DNA from: Tenericutes bacterium MO-XQ
GTDB lineage: Bacteria; Bacillota_I; Bacilli_A; Acholeplasmatales; Acholeplasmataceae
Direction: 5' to 3'
NCBI GenBank assembly: GCA_002838185.1
Contig: CP017948.1
Location: forward strand, 1,302,001 to 1,366,000
Length of the DNA stretch: 64,000 nt
Positions 38,104 through 45,698 of this stretch are shown piece after piece; position 1 is the stretch's first letter; each line of letters opens with the position of its first letter. The notes under the pieces were generated by a model that was not told where the DNA came from, made no database searches, and saw only the letters and a list, made by a program, of their open reading frames with translations. Both the position numbers and the translations under genes were made by a program.

Positions 38104-38643
38104 TTAAACATGATTAATTAAAGTAGACTCCTCGATTAAATAATTTCCTTTATCTTCAATAGAGCAACCTAGTTCTTTTAAATCTTTCCCCCACTTTTTT
38201 CTTCGATCTATATAATTTCTTTGGGATGTCATAGACTCAAGTAAGACATATGAGCATACTTTTGAAAATTTATTATCTAAAAAGGTTAGCTTAAAACCCC
38301 TTTTTCTTGCAACCGTATAATTAACTCTTATAGTCATTAGTTTTGTATCTAATTCATACTTTTTTTCTTTTCCAAAAAGAGAATAAATAGAAATATGATT
38401 AGAAAAAATTTGTAACTTGCTATTTCTTAAAAATAATAGATAATATAAATTTAGAATTGCAAGAAGAAAGGGGATTATAGAACTAAGAATTTCTATATAA
38501 TCCTCTTTAAACAGACCTTCAATAATCATTCCTAAAGATGTAATAATAAGCCCAACAAATGAAATACACAATACCCAAAAAAATACTTTTATAGTTTTAT
38601 CTATTTTATATGGATAGTATTCAAATAAAATGTTTTCATCCAT
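38104..38643 (-). CDS. Small membrane protein with PH-like domain
   Basis: A 179-residue protein with two membrane helices (residues ~18-45 and ~55-72) followed by a soluble PH-like beta domain (KLQIFSNHISIYSLFG) and a basic segment (YIDRRKKWGKDLKELG). Family not recognised. It is the only gene of the first repeat-bounded unit: module A follows its stop and module B lies upstream of its start. A ribosome binding site AGGGGG precedes the ATG. Confidence 0.7.
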   Translation of the reverse strand: MDENILFEYYPYKIDKTIKVFFWVLCISFVGLIITSLGMIIEGLFKEDYIEILSSIIPFLLAILNLYYLLFLRNSKLQIFSNHISIYSLFGKEKKYELDTKLMTIRVNYTVARKRGFKLTFLDNKFSKVCSYVLLESMTSQRNYIDRRKKWGKDLKELGCSIEDKGNYLIEESTLINHV

Positions 38644-38707
38644 CTAATTATCCCCCTTAATATATCTTGTAATGAAATTATAACATATTTTATTACTTAT
38701 TAAATAC

Positions 38708-38845
38708 AAAAAAAGGACTGATAATTGTATCAATCCTGTTCTTCTGAATTGGGTTGAGTGACCTATTTTAATACAATTACGCACCCCTGATGTTATTTTA
38801 CGCACCTTAAAGAAGTTTGTGTAACCCTAAGCAAATTTAACGCTT
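38708..38845 (-). repeat. Repeat module B: terminator hairpin plus decaying motif array
   Basis: Hairpin GGACTGATA / TATCAATCC (38714-38735) with a T run on the minus strand. Core ACCTATTTTAATACAATT at 38761 leads to ACGCACCC at 38779 and ACGCACCT at 38800. Two further positions at the same ~20 bp period are degenerate (GTGTAACCC near 38820, AACGCTTCA near 38839). The array reaches to within 10 bp of the stop of the acetyltransferase gene. Confidence 0.82.
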
Positions 38846-38851
38846 CATCTC

Positions 38852-39468
38852 TTATTTTTTATAGCAACCATACCAAATCTCTGATCCTTCAAAACCGCAA
38901 GATTCGTATAATAGTTTTGGGTTTGTATCATTATATAGTCTACCTGATACTGTCACAAAATCAGCTTTTTTTGATAATCTATACAATAATTCTTCAACAA
39001 TCATTCTTCCATATCCTTGGCGTTGATACTCAGGGGAAACTTGCACCCACTCAATAATTCCTTCTTTTGTATTCTCATCATATTCCGCTATACCACTCGC
39101 AATCATGCAACAATCAACAACCATTTTAACCCAAAGTGACTTATCATAAGTTGGATGATTTGTCCAACGTTCAACATCCTCAATATTCACAGTAATTCTT
39201 TCATTGCTATATGAATGATTAATCTGCAATATTAAATCTTTCATGTCTTGAGCAATCTTAATATCAGAAATTGATTGATGGGGTTTCAAGGGTTTTTCTA
39301 AATAGTGTATAAGCCTAAAATATTTCTCTACATGATTATATAAATCGTCTTCACGATAGTAACTTTCATGAAATACATCTATATTTGGTGGTTGATTAAA
39401 TAATAGGTATTTCCAATATGAATGGATAATTTCGCACACGGATTAACTAAGTATTCTTCATTTGTCAT
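38852..39468 (-). pseudogene. GNAT acetyltransferase with a 1-bp frameshift near its start
   Basis: The long open frame 38852-39439 encodes a GNAT domain (WVQVSPEYQRQGYGRMIVEEL is the acetyl-CoA loop; LLYESCGFEGSEIWYG the C-terminus). Its apparent N-terminus is wrong. From the ATG at 39468 another frame reads MTNEEYLVNPCAKLSIHI, the usual start of this GNAT type (EEYL-NPC--LSIPYWK), and the main frame continues YWKYLLFNQPPN. Restoring one C at about 39421 (ATTCATATTGG to ATTCCATATTGG) rejoins them. It is therefore frameshifted, unless this is a sequence error. It lies 12 bp after the Fic gene, so the two form an operon. Confidence 0.75.
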
Positions 39469-39480
39469 CTTATTTTCTCA

Positions 39481-40413
39481 TTACTCATGACTTATATTGA
39501 ACATATCAAGTAATTTCTTATATTTGTCTTGTCCAGACAGACAGGTATCCAGAAGATATCCTTTTTCACTTTTCCACTCTTTTAAACCTCTATAATAAAA
39601 GAGTTTAATACTTTCATCAATCGTGAATGGAACAAATCCGTGACGTAAACATTCTTTAAACGCAATCAATCTTCCGACTCTACCATTACCATCTTGAAAT
39701 GGGTGTATACATTCAAATTGATAATGAAATTCTATGATGTCTTCAAAAGAATACTCTTTTTTGATTTCATATTTACCAATCAAGGAAATTAATTCGCTTT
39801 GAACATCAGTAGGTTTGATTGTCTCTATACCACCTACAGTATTTGGTCTTTGTTTATACTCACCAACATTAAACCAATCAAGTTTAGCATCACTTGTTCC
39901 TGTTTTTAATATTCTATGTAAATCCTTAATTAATGCTTCAGATAATGGCTCTAAAGCAGATTTAATCATATAGTCAATACATCTAAAATGGTTTTGAGTT
40001 TCTATAATATCATCAACATTAATTGAACTATCTTTATCTAATCCAATGGTGTTAGTTTCAAAAATGTACCTAGTCTGATCAGGTGATAGTTGGCTTCCTT
40101 CAATATGGTTTGAATTATAAGTTAATAGTATTTGTGTTTCATGATAAATACTTCCTTTAATTTTGTGGGACATTTCTTCTCTTAGTCTTTGATATAAGAT
40201 AGATGAGTTTTCTATAATCAGAAATGATAAGATATCATTGATGCTCACCGATAAGTATTTACAGATAGATTCTAGTGTCTGAAGTGAAACATATTCACCT
40301 TTTCTAAATTTAGCTTGAGTTGCTGATGAAATGTTCAAATCCTTTGACATTTCTGATATTGATATATTTTTCTTATTTAGCACTTCAAATAATCCTTTGT
40401 AAATTATTGACAT
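39481..40413 (-). CDS. Fic-domain protein with N-terminal XRE helix-turn-helix
   Basis: A 310-residue protein. Residues ~10-65 are an XRE-type HTH (ISISEMSKDLNISSATQAKF). The Fic active site is ECIHPFQDGNGRVGRLIAF near residue 225 (HPFxDGNGRxxR), complete with the catalytic His. An inhibitory motif of the (S/T)xxxE(G/N) type, SNHIEG, lies near residue 100, as in self-inhibited Fic proteins. Fic enzymes transfer AMP or other nucleotide parts to hydroxyls of target proteins. Combined with the HTH it could be a self-controlled toxin-like or regulatory AMPylator. It precedes the acetyltransferase by 12 bp. Confidence 0.9.
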   Translation of the reverse strand: MSIIYKGLFEVLNKKNISISEMSKDLNISSATQAKFRKGEYVSLQTLESICKYLSVSINDILSFLIIENSSILYQRLREEMSHKIKGSIYHETQILLTYNSNHIEGSQLSPDQTRYIFETNTIGLDKDSSINVDDIIETQNHFRCIDYMIKSALEPLSEALIKDLHRILKTGTSDAKLDWFNVGEYKQRPNTVGGIETIKPTDVQSELISLIGKYEIKKEYSFEDIIEFHYQFECIHPFQDGNGRVGRLIAFKECLRHGFVPFTIDESIKLFYYRGLKEWKSEKGYLLDTCLSGQDKYKKLLDMFNISHE

Positions 40414-40434
40414 TGCAAATCACCTCTCACATAT

Positions 40435-40443
40435 ATTATAGCA
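40435..40443 (-). promoter_or_regulatory. Extended -10 promoter of the Fic operon
   Basis: On the minus strand TGC followed directly by TATAAT, about 20 bp upstream of the Fic start and of its GAGGTGA ribosome binding site. No good -35 box is seen. Confidence 0.6.
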
Positions 40444-40550
40444 TAAATATTTAGATTTATTTATATATTTCTATATTATATTTAGTTTTATAAACATATG
40501 TGCATTTACGCAATTATTATTTTAGTTAAATAAAGATTCACTTTTGATGT

Positions 40551-40601
40551 AATCGCTGATTTAAGATTAGTAATCGTGTAAAATTCAATCAAATCGTGTA
40601 A
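40551..40601 (+). repeat. TCGTGTAA motif array upstream of the Fic operon
   Basis: TCGTGTAA at 40574 and 40594 (period 20), with a degenerate TCGCTGAT at 40553 (21 bp earlier). It reads on the plus strand, opposite to the ACGCACCC arrays, and lies 140-190 bp upstream of the Fic start codon. Confidence 0.75.
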
Positions 40602-40695
40602 GTTGTTATTCTTATATTGAATTTCTCTCTAAGTTTCGATTTATTTAAGATATATTAATAGATCTTCAAAGTACTTAAAAGTCTTTATTAAAGCA

Positions 40696-40815
40696 AAAAA
40701 GTCTTGATACATGGGCGATTAGTGAATCGCTTTATTATATCAAACCTACGTTTCTTGTATGGGTTTGATGACCTATTTTAATACAATTACGCACCCTATC
40801 AAAAGTTAAGCATCC
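40696..40815 (-). repeat. Repeat module C: branched terminator hairpin plus core motif
   Basis: A long hairpin whose outer arms are GTCTTGATA (from 40701) and TATCAAACC (ending 40746), enclosing a second stem GGCGATT / AATCGC. A T run follows on the minus strand. Core ACCTATTTTAATACAATT at 40771 leads to ACGCACCC at 40789; one further degenerate copy (AAGCATCCT) lies near 40808. Confidence 0.8.
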
Positions 40816-40859
40816 TACTATTTCCATGCATATGATGAACCCATCCAATGTAGTGATTC

Positions 40860-41098
40860 TTACATAAAGAGATACTTGTCCCTTGGTGTGGTCATATCTT
40901 TGTTTAAACGCTCATCTTTCATTACTTCTTCCTCCCAGAATAGTTCATCTAGTGTTGTGTTTAATTCTTTACAATTTGCAATACAAAGTTTTAGTGATGG
41001 ATTATATACTTCTTTTTCGATGAGTATAATATTTGTCTAGAAACTCACATTTGTTATGCAAGATCCTCCTTAGATAATCCAAGAAGAACTCTTTTTGA
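40860..41098 (-). pseudogene. Decayed XRE-family regulator
   Basis: Fragments of an XRE repressor read in two frames. One frame gives LGLSKEDLA, stop, QM, stop, VSRQI; the other continues ILIEKEVYNPSLKLCIANCK and then ELNTTLDELFWEEEVMKDERLNKD to a stop at 40860. Together they match the usual HTH-plus-tail layout of small XRE regulators (xLGLSQxDLAxxxxVSRQTIxxIExxxYxPSLxLxxxIxxxL). Two stop codons and one frameshift make it a clear pseudogene. It lies between module C and the terminator of the Crp/Fnr operon. Confidence 0.8.
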
Positions 41099-41100
41099 TT

Positions 41101-41125
41101 AAAAAAAGACTCTATAAGAGTCTTT
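41101..41125 (-). terminator. Terminator of the HMA-ATPase-Crp/Fnr operon
   Basis: Nine-bp stem AAAGACTCT / AGAGTCTTT with a 3-nt loop and seven T residues on the minus strand, just after the regulator gene. Confidence 0.88.
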
Positions 41126-41132
41126 GGAGTAA

Positions 41133-41816
41133 CTATATATGATCAGGATTAATTAATAGTTCTAGCTGATACATATCTTTGATTTTTACAAATTTATTAT
41201 TCATAATTTCTATATAACCTAGATCATCTAAAGCTTTAAGTTTTCTACTAAATGTCTCTGGTGTCATCCCTAATTGAGAAGCCAGATTAACTTTTGTCGT
41301 ATGGAACTTAACCATACCATCTTTTTGAAGATCAAGTAATAATCTAGAAACTTTAGCTTCTGCAGAATATAAGTGATGATATTCAATGAGTGCTTCTGCT
41401 TTTTCTAATCGATTAGATAACTCATTGAGCATTTTAAACGATAAAGCTGGGCTTTCTGCCATTAGTTTCTTTAACCTTTTATTTTCAACTAAACATATAA
41501 CTGTTGGTTCTAAAGCTTCTGCATATGTATTGACTTTAGAATCATTAAACAAAGCGAGTTCTCCTAAAAAATCACCATGAGAAAGAATTCTAATCACCTG
41601 TTCTTTACCATCTTCTGCATATCTAGTCATTTTAATTTTCCCACGATGTACAACATAAAGACTCTTTATATACTCTCCTGCTGTATATATAAAATCACCT
41701 TTATCTAATTTTTGATGATTAGAAATCATGATAATTTCATCTAGTTCTTTTTCATTAAGATTTTTGAAGATCGGAACTGCTTTTATGCAATTGCTTGGTT
41801 CTAGATCTTTTGTCAT
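41133..41816 (-). CDS. Crp/Fnr-family transcriptional regulator (FLP-like)
   Basis: About 227 residues. A cyclic-nucleotide-binding-like beta barrel (KGDFIYTAGEYIKSLYVVHRGKIKM, shortened to its recognisable ends, and HGDFLGELALF) is followed by a long dimerisation helix and a Crp-type winged helix (NLASQLGMTPETFSRKLKALDDLGYI). The N-terminal Cys in SNCIKAVPIF recalls lactobacillal FLP regulators, but there is no four-Cys cluster for iron-sulfur. GGAGG lies 5 nt before the ATG at 41816. It is the last gene of the metal operon; the Fnr-like box at 43919 suggests autoregulation. Confidence 0.88.
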   Translation of the reverse strand: MTKDLEPSNCIKAVPIFKNLNEKELDEIIMISNHQKLDKGDFIYTAGEYIKSLYVVHRGKIKMTRYAEDGKEQVIRILSHGDFLGELALFNDSKVNTYAEALEPTVICLVENKRLKKLMAESPALSFKMLNELSNRLEKAEALIEYHHLYSAEAKVSRLLLDLQKDGMVKFHTTKVNLASQLGMTPETFSRKLKALDDLGYIEIMNNKFVKIKDMYQLELLINPDHI

Positions 41817-43656
41817 GACGACCTCCTTGGTTATACCTAAGTAATCTGATTGCATTAACGATGACGACTAATACAGAAAATTCATGGACTAGCATTCCTA
41901 TAGACATAGTTACTTGTCTAAAGATAACCCCTATTATTAAAAATAATACCACAAATAATGAGAAAACTACATTTTGGATCATGTTCATTTTAACTTTTTT
42001 ACTAATTTTGATGGCGTCTTCTAATTTCCCAATATTTTCACTTAATAAAACAACATCAGCAGTTTCCATAGCTATATCTTTACCCATACCACCAACTGCA
42101 ACAGATGCATTTGCTGTTGAAAGTGCTAGAGCATCATTAATGCCATCGCCAACAAAAATTGTATGATTATCTTTATGATAAGATTCTATAATGCTTGCTT
42201 TATCCTCTGGTAATAGCCCTGCATAATATTGATCAATACCTAATGTATGACTTATATGATGTGCTACTCTTTTTTGATCTCCTGTAAGCATAATTGTTTG
42301 TTTGATTCCTAGTTTTTTAAGTTTTCTGATGAGCTTTACAGATTCATTTCTAATACCATCTTCTATCCCAAATAAACCTAATATTTTTTGTGAATCTGAC
42401 ATAATTAAGGTTGTCATCCCTTGTGCTTCCATCATTTCGATTTCATGCTCAATTGGTTGTGGTATTTCAAAAGATAGTAATTGTTTGTTTCCAATAGCGT
42501 ATTTAATTTTATTGTATGTAAAAATAATACCTTTGCCTATCTTCATTTCAACATCTGTTGGTTCATCTTCTATATCTATATTTTTTTCTCTAGCTGCTTC
42601 AATAATAGCCAAAGATAGGGGATGTTCACTAAATGATTCTCCAATTGCCGCAATTTTCAATAAGTGATTTTGATTGTTGTCATATACTTTAATTTCACTT
42701 AATACGGGTTTACCTAAAGTAAGCGTCCCGGTTTTATCAAAAAATACAATGTTACCTTTAGATAAGTTTTCAATCGAATCCCCACCTTTAAATAATATAC
42801 CTTTTCTTGCAGCATTACCAATACCCGCAACAAATGAAACAGGTGTGGATATCACGAGTGCTCCAGGACATGCAATAACTAGCATAGTAATCGCTAATCT
42901 AATCTCTAGAGTCAAACCATAAATAATGATCGCAAATAACACAACAAATGGCGTATAGTATTTAGAAAATACTTCCATAAATTTCTGAGTATGTGCTTTT
43001 TTATCTTGAGCTTCTTCTACCATATGGATGATTTTACTTAATCTAGTATCGTTACCAACTTTAGTAACTTCTATTTTTATATAGCCGGATTGTAGAAGAG
43101 TTGCACCAAATACTTGATCATTAACTTCTTTATAAACAGGCATAGATTCACCAGTCATCATTTGTTCATCAATCATCACAGAACCTTCAATAATAACACC
43201 ATCAGTAGGAATCTTTTCTCCTGGTTTGACTAAGATAATATCTTTAGGCTTTAACTGATTAAGTTCTACCATAGTTTCTTTATTTTTATCAATTACTCTT
43301 GCTAATGTCGGTTTTAAATCAATTAATGCGCTTAATGCACTTCTTGTTTTTTCTAATGATTTTTTTTCTAAAACATGTCCTAAAGTAAATAAGTAAGTTA
43401 CTGCTGCAGCTTCAAATAAGTCACCGATTATGAAAGCTGCAACAACTGCAATCGTTACTAATAGATCAATACCAATGATTTTATATCTTAGATCCATAAA
43501 TGCTTTTTTAAATATATGAAAGCCTGCGAACAGCGTTAATAAAGTCATGATTATCTTTGAGATAATGTTATTCGGATCAAGATTATCCAAAATGATGGAT
43601 GCTACAAATAGTATAGATATAGTAACGATATAGAGGTTATGTTTTAACCATCTCAT
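41755..43656 (-). CDS. P1B-type heavy-metal ATPase with CPG membrane motif
   Basis: A 633-residue P-type ATPase. The phosphorylation motif is FFDKTGTLTLGKP, the actuator motif MTGESMP, the hinge TGDQKRVAHHI and VGDGINDALAL. The membrane metal motif in the helix before the P domain is CPG (ACPGALVISTPVS, near residue 263) where CPC, SPC or CPH is usual. There is no N-terminal HMA domain; the separate HMA protein just upstream may deliver metal. The last ~25 residues (NQGGRHDKRSRTKQ) overlap the regulator gene by 62 bp and look like a late extension. Metal specificity cannot be read safely. Confidence 0.92.
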   Translation of the reverse strand: MRWLKHNLYIVTISILFVASIILDNLDPNNIISKIIMTLLTLFAGFHIFKKAFMDLRYKIIGIDLLVTIAVVAAFIIGDLFEAAAVTYLFTLGHVLEKKSLEKTRSALSALIDLKPTLARVIDKNKETMVELNQLKPKDIILVKPGEKIPTDGVIIEGSVMIDEQMMTGESMPVYKEVNDQVFGATLLQSGYIKIEVTKVGNDTRLSKIIHMVEEAQDKKAHTQKFMEVFSKYYTPFVVLFAIIIYGLTLEIRLAITMLVIACPGALVISTPVSFVAGIGNAARKGILFKGGDSIENLSKGNIVFFDKTGTLTLGKPVLSEIKVYDNNQNHLLKIAAIGESFSEHPLSLAIIEAAREKNIDIEDEPTDVEMKIGKGIIFTYNKIKYAIGNKQLLSFEIPQPIEHEIEMMEAQGMTTLIMSDSQKILGLFGIEDGIRNESVKLIRKLKKLGIKQTIMLTGDQKRVAHHISHTLGIDQYYAGLLPEDKASIIESYHKDNHTIFVGDGINDALALSTANASVAVGGMGKDIAMETADVVLLSENIGKLEDAIKISKKVKMNMIQNVVFSLFVVLFLIIGVIFRQVTMSIGMLVHEFSVLVVIVNAIRLLRYNQGGRHDKRSRTKQLHKSSSDLQKS

Positions 43657-43868
43657 ATGACACTTAATACTTTGTATCCTAATTTAGTAATCATGTGACT
43701 TAAAGCATCTATTGTAATTTCATTCTCATCATGTCTCACTTCAACTTTTGAAGCATTAAATTTAACTTCAACATGATCAACTCCAGATAATTTTTTTAAA
43801 CTACCTTCAATTCTTTTGATGCATGATGGACATGTTACTGTCTCAAGTTGTAAAATTGTTTTTTTCAT
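43653..43868 (-). CDS. Small HMA-domain metal-binding protein
   Basis: A 71-residue ferredoxin-fold HMA protein similar to CopZ. The metal loop reads ETVTCPSCIKRIEG, so CxxC is present but the usual GMTCxxC context is changed to TCPSC. The rest (GVDHVEVKFNASKVEVRHDE) is normal. It probably hands a soft metal ion to the ATPase encoded 3-4 bp downstream. The frame extends to 43910, but AAAGGGTGA precedes the ATG at 43868. It is the first gene of the operon. Confidence 0.88.
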   Translation of the reverse strand: MKKTILQLETVTCPSCIKRIEGSLKKLSGVDHVEVKFNASKVEVRHDENEITIDALSHMITKLGYKVLSVI

Positions 43869-43890
43869 TTTTATCACCCTTTCTGTATTA

Positions 43891-43932
43891 AGTATAGTTG
43901 AACAAAACATTTAATTCCTTGACCTAAATCAA
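43891..43932 (-). promoter_or_regulatory. Promoter with Fnr/Crp-type operator for the metal ATPase operon
   Basis: TATACT (minus strand, 43891-43896) is a good -10 box. No -35 box is seen. Instead TTGACCTAAATCAA (43919-43932) matches the Fnr consensus TTGAT-N4-ATCAA at 9 of 10 fixed bases. With a start site near 43884 its centre lies at about -41.5, the classic position for class II activation by Crp/Fnr proteins. The operon encodes such a regulator. Confidence 0.78.
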
Positions 43933-44074
43933 GATTATACACGTATTTTGATTTTTAAAACAATATATTTAACACGTTTTTTGTTTTTTTAAAGTTTTAT
44001 TATATCACGTTATTGAAAATTCACTTTTAGGTATCATTATATCTACTTCGAGTTAGCTGCTCTCAACAGTATAT

Positions 44075-44125
44075 AATCGTGTAAATAGTAGAGTAAACGT
44101 GTTAATAATTAGGTAATTGTTTAAA
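44075..44125 (+). repeat. TCGTGTAA motif array upstream of the metal operon
   Basis: TCGTGTAA at 44077, ACGTGTTA at 44097 and TTGTTTAA at 44117, exactly 20 bp apart, decaying left to right. It lies about 190 bp upstream of the metal operon promoter. The rest of 43933-44230 holds no gene that I can see. Confidence 0.72.
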
Positions 44126-44230
44126 TGATTGAATAAGAATTTCATACAAGCAAGAAAAAGTTCTGTTTTTATCTTCTAAATGACTCTCGGAAATACGCAG
44201 AAAGGGATAATATACCCCTTCCGCATGAAA

Positions 44231-44349
44231 AAAGGACTAATACTTAGTGCGAATGGTAATTCGCTTATGTATCAGACCTATGCTTGTTATATGGGTTGTG
44301 TAACCTATTTTAATACAATTGCGCACCCCTAGCAAGATTTTACGCATCG
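44231..44349 (-). repeat. Repeat module D: branched terminator hairpin plus motif pair
   Basis: Outer arms GGACTAATAC (from 44234) and GTATCAGACC (ending 44278) enclose a second stem GCGAAT / ATTCGC. A T run follows on the minus strand. Core ACCTATTTTAATACAATT at 44303 leads to GCGCACCC at 44321; ACGCATCG at 44342 is 21 bp further on. Confidence 0.82.
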
Positions 44350-44430
44350 CTGAATTATGTTTTAACTAAGTTGCTTTTATAGAGTTGATGAAAACTGTGT
44401 AATACGACTGTTGAAAATAATCTGTGAAAA

Positions 44431-44802
44431 TTAGTTGTTTTGTTGTGTAATTTCTTCCAAACTTATTATATAGGGTTCTAACTCTTTAAAGAAATCTTTG
44501 CGTGTTGATGCACCAACATTCAAATCATTGAATAACCCTTCAGAGGCAACAGGATTATGCATTGCAATTAAGACCTCGCTTAACTGATCATTCTTCTCTT
44601 TGATTATGACTGTCATCGTTATAATTCCATTAACCAATATTCTTACAAATTCTTTTAAGAGAAATAGTACAACTACCTTTTCGTTAATATTTTCCTCAAA
44701 ATTGATATGAAAATTATTATTGTTTTTTATTATATTAATGATTTCTTTTTTGGAAAGTTTAATCTCTATCTTATAATTTCTTGCAGTTCCTAACCTATTC
44801 AT
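44431..44802 (-). CDS. Hypothetical protein, possibly DUF6054-like
   Basis: A 123-residue protein without signal peptide or membrane helix. The pattern IEIKLSKKEIINIIKNN, a central beta stretch (VVVLFLLKEFVRILVNG) and a C-terminal helix (STRKDFFKELEPYIISLEE) vaguely recall DUF6054, but I am not sure. The Asn-rich stretch at residues ~28-35 suggests relaxed constraint. It is the single gene of the unit between modules D and E. Confidence 0.6.
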   Translation of the reverse strand: MNRLGTARNYKIEIKLSKKEIINIIKNNNNFHINFEENINEKVVVLFLLKEFVRILVNGIITMTVIIKEKNDQLSEVLIAMHNPVASEGLFNDLNVGASTRKDFFKELEPYIISLEEITQQNN

Positions 44803-44884
44803 ATAATATCTTGATCTCCCTTGATTACTTTAAATTTCTGATTGAATTTCAAATATTACACCTCTACAAAAATATAGTCATATA

Positions 44885-44926
44885 AACCGTTGGAACGGTA
44901 ACCTATTTTAATACAATTACGTACCT
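44885..44926 (-). repeat. Repeat module E: short hairpin plus one degenerate motif
   Basis: A small stem AACCGTT / AACGGTAA-type (ACCGTT and AACGGT, 44886-44899) without a long T run, directly followed by core ACCTATTTTAATACAATT at 44901 and ACGTACCT at 44919. It is the most reduced of the seven modules. Confidence 0.7.
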
Positions 44927-45019
44927 CTAAATTACGACTTTCCAAAGTTTTTTTCTAAAAATGATTAAAATGTCAAACTCAACTGTTCATACTAACGTAT
45001 AGAATCTAGAATTTTTTAC

Positions 45020-45235
45020 CTATTCTAGTTCTACCTGGATTACTTCATCTACGGTTACATTAAAGACTTTTGATATCTTTTTTATTAAAACAAAAGATGG
45101 TGAGTATTTATTCTTTTCTAATACATTAATCGTTTGTCTTGAACAACCAACAAGATCAGCTAATAACTGTTGACTCATGTCATCATTTTTAAAACGAAGT
45201 TCTTTTATGGAATTCGTTACTTTCTTAATCTTCAT
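45020..45235 (-). CDS. Small XRE-family transcriptional regulator (YozG-like)
   Basis: A 71-residue stand-alone XRE helix-turn-helix: MSQQLLADLVGCSRQTINVLEKNKYSPSFV is the HTH core (shown as its recognisable pattern QxxLAxxxxxSRQTIxxxExxxYxPS). Length is typical of the YozG/MJ0272 type that is paired with a membrane protein. It overlaps the membrane-protein gene by 11 bp and probably represses the shared promoter, where two direct repeats flank the -35 box (45709-45739). Confidence 0.88.
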   Translation of the reverse strand: MKIKKVTNSIKELRFKNDDMSQQLLADLVGCSRQTINVLEKNKYSPSFVLIKKISKVFNVTVDEVIQVELE

Positions 45236-45680
45236 ACTTTGTTCCTGCGAGTGGTATAAGCAGATTAGAAATTGTAAATATTATAATTGTTAAAGTCACA
45301 TAAGCATATGCTAGGTACCATAACCAATATATTGGTATTTGTCCTTCATCTATGTTAATAACATATAAGCCAAGCAAAGATATAAAAGATATAAACAACA
45401 TAGTAACTATTGTTGTTCCGGCACTTGTTGCTTCCATTTTTTTGTTGCGTTCATCTAGCTTATCATTTTTATTCATTATAATTTGCATAAAAAGATATAA
45501 AACTTGAGAAATACCAAATATAATTGCAACATTGATTCTGTAATCTCTTCCTGGCAACAAAGAGTTACCACTTAGATTCATAGAGTTTTCTACATCATTA
45601 AAGAATATAACACTATATAGAATTAAGAAACCAAGTTGAAAGAGAAGGGTTATTAAATTCATTTTTGTTCGATAATTCAT
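45225..45680 (-). CDS. Four-helix membrane protein paired with XRE regulator
   Basis: A 151-residue protein with four membrane helices: residues ~8-28, ~48-68, ~88-108 and ~118-142. A charged loop (NKNDKLDERNKKMEATSAG) lies between helices 2 and 3. It resembles the DUF2178/DUF3796-type partners of small XRE regulators. GAGGTGA precedes the ATG. Function unknown; such pairs may sense membrane state and free or hold the regulator. Confidence 0.8.
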   Translation of the reverse strand: MNYRTKMNLITLLFQLGFLILYSVIFFNDVENSMNLSGNSLLPGRDYRINVAIIFGISQVLYLFMQIIMNKNDKLDERNKKMEATSAGTTIVTMLFISFISLLGLYVINIDEGQIPIYWLWYLAYAYVTLTIIIFTISNLLIPLAGTKYED

Positions 45681-45698
45681 AAAATCACCTCTAAAAAT

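Noticed and set aside
40505..40512. TTTACGCA near 40505 as a further ACGCACCC motif
   Set aside because: It lacks the CCC end, has no partner at 20-21 bp and lies in very AT-rich DNA, so it may be chance.
44803..44884. A TCGTGTAA array upstream of the gene ending at 44431
   Set aside because: I looked for it to complete the pattern, but no motif with the right spacing is present; likewise only one weak copy (ATCTTGTAA near 38673) lies upstream of the gene at 38104.
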